Virus record (IMG/VR): IMGVR_UViG_3300029309_000050
Span: 1 to 55,857 of that record
Strand: one strand, 5' to 3'
Length of the DNA: 55,857 bases
Source of the DNA: a virus
The notes below the pieces were generated by a model that saw only the letters and a program-made list of their open reading frames with translations, was not told the origin of the DNA and ran no database searches. Below, piece after piece: positions 13,149-20,783 of this stretch; the stretch's first letter is position 1; the number at the start of each line of letters is the position of its first letter. The translations under genes and the position numbers were made by a program.

Positions 13149-13628
13149 ATGGCAACTAGAAATTTAACAATGGTAGTCGATAGATATCACTACGAAGACT
13201 TTACAGAAAGAATGATGGACATTACTCCACATTCTATGCAAGAATACAGCAGGGTTAATATGTACTTACACCATGATGGTTATCCAGAGTGGCAAGGCGT
13301 ACAATTAGCAAACTGGGTGCTTGCAAATAATAGACAAGATGGGGCAGCAATGGCGGCAAAGCTAGTGCACGATATGTATTATAGTAGTTGCTATTTATAT
13401 AATAGCCCTGACCAGATAGACCATCAATATACTTATATAGTATTTACAGATGATACTGACCCATTAATATATTGTTACGACCAATATACAGATAAAGAAG
13501 TATTTTGTTTAGAACCTAAAGATGTTATTAAAGAATATTTTGATAATATGGAATACACTAATTTTGCAGGTGGTGAAATTAGAAATGCACAGGAAAAACA
13601 AGAGTTTGATACTATAAGAACAAGCTAA
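13149..13628 (+). CDS. Hypothetical protein
   Basis: 159 residues from ATG 13149 (MATRNLTMVVDRYHYEDFTERMM ...). The frame is open 27 codons further upstream but that part overlaps the previous gene, and the ATG 1 bp after that gene's stop fits the genome's pattern. HH/DY-rich (YLHHDGYPEWQGVQLANWVL ... YNSPDQIDHQYTYIVF). The phrase MYxHxDGYPExxGxxLxxWL resembles small phage proteins that sense or mimic host components. Function unknown. Confidence 0.55.
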   Translation: MATRNLTMVVDRYHYEDFTERMMDITPHSMQEYSRVNMYLHHDGYPEWQGVQLANWVLANNRQDGAAMAAKLVHDMYYSSCYLYNSPDQIDHQYTYIVFTDDTDPLIYCYDQYTDKEVFCLEPKDVIKEYFDNMEYTNFAGGEIRNAQEKQEFDTIRTS

Positions 13629-13653
13629 ATACGTAAAAACATGGATAATATAA
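13626..13653 (+). promoter_or_regulatory. Early-arm promoter-like motif, copy 8
   Basis: TAAATACG, nine bases, GGATAATATAA. TAA is the stop of the preceding gene; GG is 13 bp before the ATG at 13656. Confidence 0.7.
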
Positions 13654-13655
13654 AC

Positions 13656-13943
13656 ATGAATGAAGAGCAATACAAAGCTTTATATAATAAAATTAAAATA
13701 GATTTATATAATGAATTTATTAATCCTGAAACAGCTACTTATGGACTTGATGTCATACGACAACAGGAAGTTAAGGATAATAAACCTGATATTGCATATT
13801 TTAATGTCCCCCTTGAACAGCAAATTATATGGGACGAAATAAAACAGCTTGAAGTAGTAATGAAAAAATACGAGGATGACGAAGAATACGAAAAAGCTGG
13901 ATTCATAAAAAAAAGAATTGAAAATCTTAAAAAACAATTATGA
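13656..13943 (+). CDS. Hypothetical protein with UVR-like C-terminus
   Basis: 95 residues from ATG 13656; an in-frame ATG at 13641 lies inside the promoter-like motif and is disfavoured. The C-terminal ~35 residues (VVMKKYEDDEEYEKAGFIKKRIENLKKQL) match the UVR helical hairpin that mediates UvrB-UvrC contacts, here as a protein-protein interaction module. Middle part unrecognised. It overlaps the next gene by 4 bp. Confidence 0.55.
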   Translation: MNEEQYKALYNKIKIDLYNEFINPETATYGLDVIRQQEVKDNKPDIAYFNVPLEQQIIWDEIKQLEVVMKKYEDDEEYEKAGFIKKRIENLKKQL

Positions 13944-14455
13944 ATATATTTTATTTACACGAAGACCCACGCTTGGCGGCTAGTTATGTATACGATAAGC
14001 ATAAAGTAAAAATGATTTTAGAATCAGCTCAAATGCTTTGCACTGCACATAGATATTATGGGAATGAAAATGTCCCCTATAAGACTGCACATTTAAACCA
14101 TCCGTCAAGTATTTGGGTTAGAGAAAATACACATCATTACTATTGGTTATACGAGCACATGCTAGCTTTAGGTAATGAATATACTAAACGATATGGCAAA
14201 AGGCATTTAACAATTACTAAATGTGCTGAGCCATTAATGAGGCACCCTGAGGGTATGCCAACTATAGAATATAAACAACCGCCTCAATGTATGCCAGACG
14301 AGTTCAAACGGTCTAATGCTATACATGGTTATTGGCGATATTATATTATTGATAAACGTAAAATTTGTAATAAAAATGAAATACCATATACTTTTAAAAC
14401 AGTTCCGACAGATGTTATGGATATGTACTATAGTGGTGTTTGTAGCATTAACTAG
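13940..14455 (+). CDS. Pyrimidine-dimer glycosylase-like protein
   Basis: 171 residues. N-terminus MNIFYLHEDPRLAASYVYDKHKVKMILESAQML, then AHLNHPSSIWVRENTHHYYWLYEHMLALGNEYTKRYGK. The pattern of HPxxxWxR and YxWLYxH, with a helical Glu/Lys-rich start, is shared with phage proteins annotated as pyrimidine dimer DNA glycosylase-type (Pyr_excise-like). That family repairs UV lesions by base excision in T4, but these marine versions have not been shown to. Assignment from memory of family patterns. Confidence 0.55.
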   Translation: MNIFYLHEDPRLAASYVYDKHKVKMILESAQMLCTAHRYYGNENVPYKTAHLNHPSSIWVRENTHHYYWLYEHMLALGNEYTKRYGKRHLTITKCAEPLMRHPEGMPTIEYKQPPQCMPDEFKRSNAIHGYWRYYIIDKRKICNKNEIPYTFKTVPTDVMDMYYSGVCSIN

Positions 14456-14591
14456 CTCCATAGCTACTATGATATGGTGCATTGGGCTACCAGCAGACGA
14501 ACATATACAGATAACAAACCGATACCTTAACTGGCCGGAAAAAGAGTGCTATTCAGCAACAGATTTAGAAATGATAATAGAAGGACCATAA
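14412..14591 (+). CDS. Small N-anchored membrane protein
   Basis: 59 residues from ATG 14412: MLWICTIVVFVALTSSIATM is a clear membrane anchor, followed by a short soluble part (IGLPADEHIQITNRYLNWPE ... DLEMIIEGP). It overlaps the previous gene by 44 bp and the next by TAATG. Upstream extension to 14316 lies fully inside the previous gene and was not used. Function unknown. Confidence 0.5.
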   Translation: MLWICTIVVFVALTSSIATMIWCIGLPADEHIQITNRYLNWPEKECYSATDLEMIIEGP

Positions 14592-14701
14592 TGAGTAAAC
14601 AAAAAAAACATATTCAACATCAAATAAAGGTAAACCTTTTTGGTTTGAAAGATAAAATAAAACAGCTCAGAAAGCGAAGAGCGACAAGAGCTAATAAATA
14701 A
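14591..14701 (+). CDS. Tiny basic protein
   Basis: 36 residues: MSKQKKHIQHQIKVNLFGLK then DKIKQLRKRRATRANK. The start overlaps the previous stop (TAATG). Basic, helical; may bind nucleic acid. Function unknown. Confidence 0.45.
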   Translation: MSKQKKHIQHQIKVNLFGLKDKIKQLRKRRATRANK

Positions 14702-14718
14702 TATTTAGTAATAAGCTA

Positions 14719-15366
14719 ATGTCACAGGAAAGAAATATGAAGTGGCTTAATAATAATAGGGTTATATATAGAAGAAATCCCATTACGGATGTGCCAACCG
14801 AAAGTACTGATCTATATGATTATTACGCAGAAGGTACGTTTGAATGTTATAGTTTATTTAGAAGTAAAGCAAAAATAACAACATACAAATCTTTAAAATG
14901 GCACTTGCTAGTTATACATTATTTAAATTATGATGGCAATCCGCATCCGTATCAGTGGTTTAGCAAAGTAGCTAGGTTTATTGCTGATAAAGAAAATGGA
15001 TTTGTAACATTTTATATTAAATGGAAAATACTAGAACAAATGATATTAGATGTGATACTACAAGGAGATACGCCACCTCGTAATAGAATACGTAAGGTTA
15101 TATTTAAAGAAAAAGCAAGATTATTAACTTTAAGCGAAAAGCTAAGTATAGTTGGTAAATTAATAGGAAAAAGTAAAAGAGTAACTCAAGAAGATATTTA
15201 TGAGTGTATGATTGATTTAAATAGTAATAATAAAAAAATTACTATATCTAAGTTAGCAGACATGTTGAAATGCACAACAAGAACTATACATAGAAATATG
15301 GGAAACCAATTAAAAGCAGAAAAAGAATATTTAAATAAGGAATATGAAAAAATACAATATAGCTAA
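14719..15366 (+). CDS. Helix-turn-helix DNA-binding protein
   Basis: 215 residues. The C-terminal region, about residues 172-196 (KKITISKLADMLKCTTRTIHRNM), is a clear helix-turn-helix: an I-S-K-L-A-x-x-L turn then CTTRTIHRN as recognition helix. The N-terminal half (YRRNPITDVPTESTDLYDYY ... WHLLVIHYLNYDGNPHP) is unrecognised. It overlaps the sigma-like gene by 23 bp, so the two are translationally coupled. This suggests a joint role in switching gene expression. Replication-initiator function is an alternative. Confidence 0.65.
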   Translation: MSQERNMKWLNNNRVIYRRNPITDVPTESTDLYDYYAEGTFECYSLFRSKAKITTYKSLKWHLLVIHYLNYDGNPHPYQWFSKVARFIADKENGFVTFYIKWKILEQMILDVILQGDTPPRNRIRKVIFKEKARLLTLSEKLSIVGKLIGKSKRVTQEDIYECMIDLNSNNKKITISKLADMLKCTTRTIHRNMGNQLKAEKEYLNKEYEKIQYS

Positions 15367-16108
15367 TTATATTAGATATAAGAAAGAAATTGAGGAAGTT
15401 TTAAAAAGAACTAGAAAACCTGAAAACGGTGATTACACTATATTAACAGATGAAGAAATAAAAATTAATTTTCTTCCTTTAGTAATAACTTTAGCACATA
15501 GGCAATCAACATCAGACCAAGCATCCGGTGTATTAAGTATACTAGACTTGTTTCAAGAAGGTAATGCTGGATTATGTGCTGCAGTTAATAAATTAGATAG
15601 AGCTGTTTTAAGCGAGTCTGAGGACCAAGAAAAAACTTTAAAATCATTTCTATCAAAAAGAATTAAAGGCGCGATACGAAGAGCTGTAGATATTAATAGA
15701 GCTGACGTACGCATACCTGAACATAAATTAAATGAGATTAGGCGCAATCCAAAAGATGAAAAAATGGTAGCAATGTTTTTTAATAGCGTTTTTGCTAGCA
15801 TTGATGATAATCCTAATCAAGATGAAAATATGGCTTATCAAGTTGTAGATAAGTCAGAACCATATAATATTGCTTTATTAAATGCTTATTTATTACAATT
15901 AATGAAAAAACATTTAACAATGCAACAATATGAAGTCCTTAGGTTAAGCTTTGGGCTAGACTGTGATAAGCACTCTGCTAATGATATAGCGGAAAAATTA
16001 AATATAAATGTTAATACTGCTCATGTACGTATCTCACAAATAAAAAGAGATGCCATACAGGTATTAATAGATAATGTAGATAGTTCGCAAGTGCTTGATT
16101 ACCTGTAA
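15344..16108 (+). CDS. Sigma-70 family-like sigma factor
   Basis: 254 residues. Region 2-like: FLPLVITLAHRQ ... LSILDLFQEGNAGLCAAVNKLD (~43-85), matching the core-binding helix consensus (DLxQEGxxGLxxAVxKFD). Then FLSKRIKGAIRRAVDINR (~102-118). Region 4-like: LTMQQYEVLRLSFGLDCDK with an HTH, SANDIAEKLNINVNTAHVRISQIKRDAI (~211-238). It would bind host RNA polymerase core and redirect it to phage promoters; the nine TNAAYACG-N9-GGATAAT motifs are candidate targets. A hairpin follows the stop. Confidence 0.8.
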   Translation: MKKYNIANYIRYKKEIEEVLKRTRKPENGDYTILTDEEIKINFLPLVITLAHRQSTSDQASGVLSILDLFQEGNAGLCAAVNKLDRAVLSESEDQEKTLKSFLSKRIKGAIRRAVDINRADVRIPEHKLNEIRRNPKDEKMVAMFFNSVFASIDDNPNQDENMAYQVVDKSEPYNIALLNAYLLQLMKKHLTMQQYEVLRLSFGLDCDKHSANDIAEKLNINVNTAHVRISQIKRDAIQVLIDNVDSSQVLDYL

Positions 16109-16111
16109 GTT

Positions 16112-16128
16112 ACGGTATAAAATACCGT
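16112..16128 (+). terminator. Hairpin after the sigma-factor gene
   Basis: ACGGTAT-AAA-ATACCGT, a perfect 7-bp stem with a 3-base loop, followed by TTTAAGTTTAATT. It lies 3 bp after the sigma-factor stop and 34 bp before the ERF gene. Terminator-like, though the T tract is interrupted; it could instead be a palindromic operator. Confidence 0.5.
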
Positions 16129-16162
16129 TTAAGTTTAATTAAAATTATGTAATTATATTATT

Positions 16163-16705
16163 ATGACCATAAACCAAAAGTTAGCAACCATTCAAACAAA
16201 ATTTAAATCGAAGAAGAGTAGATTTAATTCATTCGGCAAATATTACTTTCGCAGTGCCGAAGACATTCTCGAAGCAATTAAACCTTATCTATTAGAGATT
16301 GGAGTTGCAGTAACAATTAATGAAAAATTAATTGCCACTGATCCTATGCCTATAATTAAAACAACTGCAAAGTTGATTGATGAAAAAGGCATGGAAGTAT
16401 CTGCTGTTGCAATAGTAGGTGTAGACCTAAATCAAAAAGGTATGCAAACACCGCAGCAGTTTGGTAGTGCGTCGAGTTATGCAAAAAAATATGCGTTAGG
16501 AAATCTATTATTAATAGATGATACACAAGATAGCGACGCTACAAATAATCATGGCAAAGCGCCTGTAAGTAAAGTTATGACAAAACAAAAACTTGCTGAC
16601 GTACAAAAAGCAATTGATTATATAAAAGCAGGTGGAAAAATAGAAGCTATCAAAGCTAAATATGATTTAACTTCTGCACAAGAAAATAAATTATTACAAG
16701 CTTAA
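16163..16705 (+). CDS. erf: ERF-family single-strand annealing protein
   Basis: 180 residues. The N-terminal KLATIQTKFKSKKSRFNSFGKYYFRSAEDILEAIKPYL and the core GSASSYAKKYALGNLLLIDDTQDSDA match the ERF recombinase consensus (Y-R-x-A-x-D-I ... GSAxTYxxRYALxxLLxIxxxxDxD). It anneals complementary single strands in recombination-dependent replication. The next gene is a RecB-type nuclease, giving an exonuclease/annealing pair as in Red- or RecET-like systems. The C-terminal part (KQKLADVQKAIDYIKAGGKIEAI) is a short helical domain. Confidence 0.85.
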   Translation: MTINQKLATIQTKFKSKKSRFNSFGKYYFRSAEDILEAIKPYLLEIGVAVTINEKLIATDPMPIIKTTAKLIDEKGMEVSAVAIVGVDLNQKGMQTPQQFGSASSYAKKYALGNLLLIDDTQDSDATNNHGKAPVSKVMTKQKLADVQKAIDYIKAGGKIEAIKAKYDLTSAQENKLLQA

Positions 16706-16726
16706 TACGAATCAATTCGGATAATG
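16702..16726 (+). promoter_or_regulatory. Early-arm promoter-like motif, copy 9
   Basis: TTAATACG, nine bases, GGATAATG. TAA is the ERF stop codon, and the ATG of the nuclease gene lies only 5 bp after GG, so the right half runs into the start codon. If GG is +1, the mRNA would be almost leaderless. If GATAAT is a -10 box, the start would fall inside the gene. Confidence 0.6.
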
Positions 16727-17455
16727 AAAAAAGAAAAGGTTATTGAAAAGCTTAGAAACGATGAAGACTATTACGGAGATTTTGGTAAACAATATTTAAG
16801 TAATAGCGACATTAAAACTTTGCTTACTAACCCTTTAGCGCTTGGAGAACAATCTAAGCCTAGCCCAGCGTTTCTTGTTGGCGGATATTTTCACACCGCT
16901 ATACTTGAACCGGATAAGTTGAAGAAATACCGAGTAATACCTTCGTCAACTAGAAACACTAAGGCTTATAAAGAAATGTCTGGCGGCGAGCTATGTTTAT
17001 TACAGCATGAAGTTGACCAGATTGAATTGATGACTAATAAATTATTAAAGAACAATATATGTCGCGAGCTAATTCGTGGTATTGATGTTGAGTATGAAAA
17101 GCCGGGTATTGCAGAGCTTGAAGGAACAATGTGGAAAGGTAAAGCTGATATAGTAAATCACGATGATAAATTTGTGATTGACTTGAAGACTACTTCAGAT
17201 ATTAATTCTTTCAAGCGGTCTGCATACCGTTGGAATTACGATTCACAAGCATATATTTATAGTAAATTATTTGGTTATGAATTTATATTTATTGCTATTG
17301 ATAAAAATACACATCAAATAGCAGTTATAGATTGTTCATCTGATTTTTATGAATCAGGCAAAGACAAAGTAAAGAGAGCGGTAGAAGCTTACGATTTATT
17401 CTACAAAACAGAAGGCTTTGAACCTTCACAATATTTTATTAATTTAACACTTTAA
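16724..17455 (+). CDS. PD-(D/E)XK exonuclease (RecE/RecB-like)
   Basis: 243 residues. Motifs in order: GGYFHTAILEP with H57, WKGKADIV with D142, VIDLKTT with D153-x-K155, then YDSQAYIYSKLFG with Q175 and Y179. These form the lambda-exonuclease/RecB-type nuclease core used to resect double-strand ends. It directly follows ERF, supporting an exonuclease plus annealase module for recombination. The length is short for RecE but normal for phage putative exodeoxyribonuclease VIII-like proteins. Confidence 0.85.
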   Translation: MKKEKVIEKLRNDEDYYGDFGKQYLSNSDIKTLLTNPLALGEQSKPSPAFLVGGYFHTAILEPDKLKKYRVIPSSTRNTKAYKEMSGGELCLLQHEVDQIELMTNKLLKNNICRELIRGIDVEYEKPGIAELEGTMWKGKADIVNHDDKFVIDLKTTSDINSFKRSAYRWNYDSQAYIYSKLFGYEFIFIAIDKNTHQIAVIDCSSDFYESGKDKVKRAVEAYDLFYKTEGFEPSQYFINLTL

Positions 17456-17465
17456 TTTAATTCAA

Positions 17466-17633
17466 ATGGCTAGAACTAAAAAAAGAACCTGTACAGTAAC
17501 AGGAATGACTACAAGTACTAACAATTTTTATGGAAATCAAAATCACGTAAAAGCTGTTGATAACTTGAGAAGAGTAACTGGTGCAACAAAAGACCAGTTA
17601 TCTAGAATGTTTAATCAATTACAAACATATTAA
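17466..17633 (+). CDS. Small basic hypothetical protein
   Basis: 55 residues: MARTKKRTCTVTGMTTSTNN then FYGNQNHVKAVDNLRRVTGATKDQLSRMFNQLQTY. A short Cys-bearing basic N-terminus and a helical C-terminus. It sits between the nuclease and the SSB-like gene, with 1 bp to the latter. This supports it as a real gene and argues against an upstream extension of the SSB frame. Function unknown; replication-related by position. Confidence 0.6.
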   Translation: MARTKKRTCTVTGMTTSTNNFYGNQNHVKAVDNLRRVTGATKDQLSRMFNQLQTY

Positions 17634-17634
17634 T

Positions 17635-17940
17635 ATGGCAAGTATTATAGCAACAAGTATTGACCTTACAAAAATACCGAAAGATAAAATTATTGACGGT
17701 GCAAAAGGAAAGTACTTACCTATTACTATTACTATCAATGATGAAGTTGATCAGTTTGGAAATCAAGGTCCTGTTATAGTTAGACAAACTAAAGAGGAAA
17801 GGGATGCTAAAACTGAAAAAGTTTATCTTGGTAATGTAAAAGTAGTATGGACGAATGGTGATAATGTAAATGTAGCACCTAGAGATGAAGCTACAGCTGC
17901 ACCAGTACAAGCACAACCAGCTGATGATTTACCATTTTAA
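17635..17940 (+). CDS. SSB-like protein with acidic tail
   Basis: 101 residues from ATG 17635. The N-terminal part (MASIIATSIDLTKIPKDKIID ... YLPITITIND ... RQTKEERDAKTEKVYLGNVKVVWTNG) is a small beta-rich domain consistent with an OB fold. A disordered Ala/Pro stretch then leads to a C-terminal PADDLPF, the acidic-tip motif that SSBs use to recruit partners. It lies just before the primase-helicase. The OB fold is inferred from composition and context. Confidence 0.75.
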   Translation: MASIIATSIDLTKIPKDKIIDGAKGKYLPITITINDEVDQFGNQGPVIVRQTKEERDAKTEKVYLGNVKVVWTNGDNVNVAPRDEATAAPVQAQPADDLPF

Positions 17941-17951
17941 ATAAATAATAA

Positions 17952-19688
17952 ATGCAAACTGAGATTAACGGATTTTTAATTGATAATTTTAATCAATACG
18001 ATCTAGAAGTTGGGAAAACACAGGGCATATGTCCTTTGTGTTCTCACACAAGAAAACCCGAAAATAAAAAAGCAAAATGTTCTTCTTATGATTGGGAAAG
18101 AGGTCTCGGTACATGCCACAATTGTAATACATCATTTCAACTACATACATATAAGCGTAAAGGTGGTGAAGATAAAATCTACACAAAACCTGAACAACCA
18201 GAATGGGATTCAGAAAGACCTGGTATGAATTTTGGTTTAGATGATAAAGTAGTTGACTGGTTTAAATCAAGAGGAATATCACGAGGAACTTTGATTGACT
18301 TAGGTGTTGGTCAAGGTTCCGAGTATATGCCTCAAACCGGCAAAGCCGAGAACACAATAAAGTTCAATTATTTTGTAGGAGGTGAATTAATTAATATTAA
18401 ATACCGAGACGGAAGAAAGAACTTTAAATTATTTAAAGGGGCTGAAAAAGTTTTTTACAATATTGATAGTATTGTAGGATATGATTCTTGTGTTATCACA
18501 GAGGGTGAGATGGACACATTAGCGTTGCATGAAGCTGGAATAACTAATGTAGTATCTGTGCCAAACGGGGCTACATTAAATCATAATAATTTAGATTATT
18601 TAGATAACTGTATAGATTATTTTGAAGATAAAGAAAAAATAATATTAGCAGTTGATCAAGATGAAGCGGGTATAGCATTACAAAATGAATTAGTTAGAAG
18701 ATTAGGGGCAGAAGTATGTTACTTAACTAATTTTGTAGATTGCAAAGACGCTAATGATTATTTACTTAAATATGGCAAAGAAGAGTTAATTAAAGCAATA
18801 AATGAGTGTAGACCTGTGCCTCTTGAAAATGTTACAACATTTAAAGATATAGAACATGAAGTTACAGACTTTGTACAAAATGGTTTCAAAAAAGGTTATC
18901 AAATTGGTTTGGATAATTTTGATAGTATTTTTAGTACATATACTGGTCAATTTATTACAGTTACTGGTATTCCTTCGTCTGGTAAATCAGATTTTGTAGA
19001 CCAAATGTGTGTAGGTTATAATCAAAATTATGGCTGGAAAACAGCTTTTGCATCACCAGAAAATGCTCCAACATATTTACATGCCCATAAGCTAATGCGT
19101 AAAGTATGGCAAGATATGCCGAGAAAATCTGATATTGGTTCAGATAAATGGAAACAAGTTGCGGAACATGTTAACGATAACTTTTTCTTTATTGATATGG
19201 AACGTTATACTCTTGAAACAGTATTACGAAAAGGAGCTGAGCTTGTTAAACGTAAAGGTATTAAATGTTTAGTTATAGACCCTTTTAATAAAATAAGAGA
19301 CGTAGATGCACATTCAGATGATGTTAATAGATATACTATGGATTATCTTACAAAGATTGAAAGCTTTGCTAAGAAATATGATGTATTGGTATTTATAGTA
19401 GCGCATCCAACTAAAATGTATAAAGATAGTAATGGTAAAATTGAAGAGCCAACTATGTACAATATCAAAGGTGGTGGCGAATGGTATGATGCAAGTTATC
19501 ATGGTTTATTAGTTCATAGAGATTATCAAGAAAAAACTTGTAAGGTAAAAGTTTTAAAAGTTAAGTTTCAAAATTTAGGAGAGAATGGCGCTGAAGCACA
19601 CTTTACTTGGGAGCCAAGGTCTGGATGTTTTGTTCCACATTATTTAGAAGCTATAGGTGAAGATGAGCCTATGCCTTGGGAAACATAA
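17952..19688 (+). CDS. Primase-helicase (T7 gp4-like)
   Basis: 578 residues. N-terminal zinc-binding region with C27, C30, C55 and C58 (ICPLCS ... GTCHNCN). TOPRIM with TEGEMD (E184) and AVDQDEAG (D235, D237). C-terminal RecA-type helicase with Walker A TGIPSSGKS (~338-346) and Walker B CLVIDPFNKI (D443). It makes primers and unwinds DNA at the fork, the core of the replisome. It overlaps the next gene by TAATG. No DNA polymerase was found nearby, so it probably works with the host polymerase. Confidence 0.92.
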   Translation: MQTEINGFLIDNFNQYDLEVGKTQGICPLCSHTRKPENKKAKCSSYDWERGLGTCHNCNTSFQLHTYKRKGGEDKIYTKPEQPEWDSERPGMNFGLDDKVVDWFKSRGISRGTLIDLGVGQGSEYMPQTGKAENTIKFNYFVGGELINIKYRDGRKNFKLFKGAEKVFYNIDSIVGYDSCVITEGEMDTLALHEAGITNVVSVPNGATLNHNNLDYLDNCIDYFEDKEKIILAVDQDEAGIALQNELVRRLGAEVCYLTNFVDCKDANDYLLKYGKEELIKAINECRPVPLENVTTFKDIEHEVTDFVQNGFKKGYQIGLDNFDSIFSTYTGQFITVTGIPSSGKSDFVDQMCVGYNQNYGWKTAFASPENAPTYLHAHKLMRKVWQDMPRKSDIGSDKWKQVAEHVNDNFFFIDMERYTLETVLRKGAELVKRKGIKCLVIDPFNKIRDVDAHSDDVNRYTMDYLTKIESFAKKYDVLVFIVAHPTKMYKDSNGKIEEPTMYNIKGGGEWYDASYHGLLVHRDYQEKTCKVKVLKVKFQNLGENGAEAHFTWEPRSGCFVPHYLEAIGEDEPMPWET

Positions 19689-19954
19689 TGTTTAGAAGAA
19701 AAGGAAAACCAATGCCATCATACTTTGCTTCAAATGAAGAAATGGAAGCGTGTTTATTTTGTAGAAGAAACAATATAAGAATATCTCCTATAGGTATAAA
19801 AAATGATTTAGACCACTGGAGAATAACAATTAATATTGGTCCATATAAAAAAGGTGAAAAGCCACATATATCGCCTAAAATATATGATAGAAAAAATATA
19901 TGGCCAGAATATTATAAAATGTGTAAATATTATTATGACAAATATAGAAAGTGA
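19688..19954 (+). CDS. Small hypothetical protein
   Basis: 88 residues from ATG 19688 (MFRRKGKPMPSYFASNEEMEACLFCRRNNIRI ...), basic, with a CLFCRR pair and a Tyr/Lys-rich end (YYKMCKYYYDKYRK). The start overlaps the helicase stop (TAATG). The 3' end overlaps thyA by 20 bp. Function unknown, likely DNA metabolism from position. Confidence 0.55.
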   Translation: MFRRKGKPMPSYFASNEEMEACLFCRRNNIRISPIGIKNDLDHWRITINIGPYKKGEKPHISPKIYDRKNIWPEYYKMCKYYYDKYRK

Positions 19955-20783
19955 ATATAGAGCTTTATTAGCAAACTTATTAAATGCTCCTAAGAAAGAA
20001 GATAGAACAGGCGTTGGTACTACATCTTTATTTGGCAGGCAGATAGAGCATGATATGTCATTAGGCTTCCCGTTATTAGTTGGAAAGAAAATGTATTTTA
20101 ATCATGCTGTAACTGAATTGTTATGGATATTAAATGGTAGAACAGACTTAGGTTATTTACATCAGAATGGTGTTCATTATTGGGATGATGATTATGAAAG
20201 ATCTGGTAGACAAGACGGAAAGCTGGGCCCTGTATATGGCGCACAATGGCGTGACTTTAATGGTTATGACCAGCTTATGAATTTAATTTACGGCATGGTT
20301 ATTGATCCTTATTCAAGGAGACATATTATAAATGCTTGGAGACCAGATAAGCTAAAAAACATGGTATTACCCCCATGTCATTATGCAATGCAAATAAATA
20401 TAAATAGCAATGACACAATGGATTTAATGTGGATTCAACGTTCAGCTGATGTATTTTTAGGTTTACCTTATGATATTGCAATGTACGGTATATTACTAGA
20501 ATTGCTTTGTGTTAATACACAATATAAACCTGGCAAACTAATAGGTCAGCTTGGTGATTGTCATTTATATAATAATCATCGTGATGCTGCAACAGAATAT
20601 ATATATAGAGAGGAAGCTTGGGATATTGAATTACCAAAATTAAAAATACATGGTAATGGTATTATATTTAAAGGAGGCCATAGAAGTAATCCTGGATTAG
20701 AAATACCTAAGAAAAAACAATTTGAATTAATTAATTATACCCCTTTATCTGCTATCAAAGCAAAATTAAACGTTGGAAAATAA
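19935..20783 (+). CDS. thyA: Thymidylate synthase
   Basis: 282 residues from ATG 19935. The dUMP-phosphate Arg region DRTGVGTTSLFG (R24), folate/dUMP site WILNGRTDLGYLHQNG, catalytic Cys in VLPPCHYAMQ (C148), RSADVFLGLPYDIA and the end DCHLYNNH ... all match ThyA. It methylates dUMP to dTMP for phage DNA synthesis. An upstream extension lies inside the previous gene and was not used. It overlaps the MazG fusion by TAATG. Together with NrdAB it forms a dNTP-supply set. Confidence 0.95.
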   Translation: MTNIESEYRALLANLLNAPKKEDRTGVGTTSLFGRQIEHDMSLGFPLLVGKKMYFNHAVTELLWILNGRTDLGYLHQNGVHYWDDDYERSGRQDGKLGPVYGAQWRDFNGYDQLMNLIYGMVIDPYSRRHIINAWRPDKLKNMVLPPCHYAMQININSNDTMDLMWIQRSADVFLGLPYDIAMYGILLELLCVNTQYKPGKLIGQLGDCHLYNNHRDAATEYIYREEAWDIELPKLKIHGNGIIFKGGHRSNPGLEIPKKKQFELINYTPLSAIKAKLNVGK

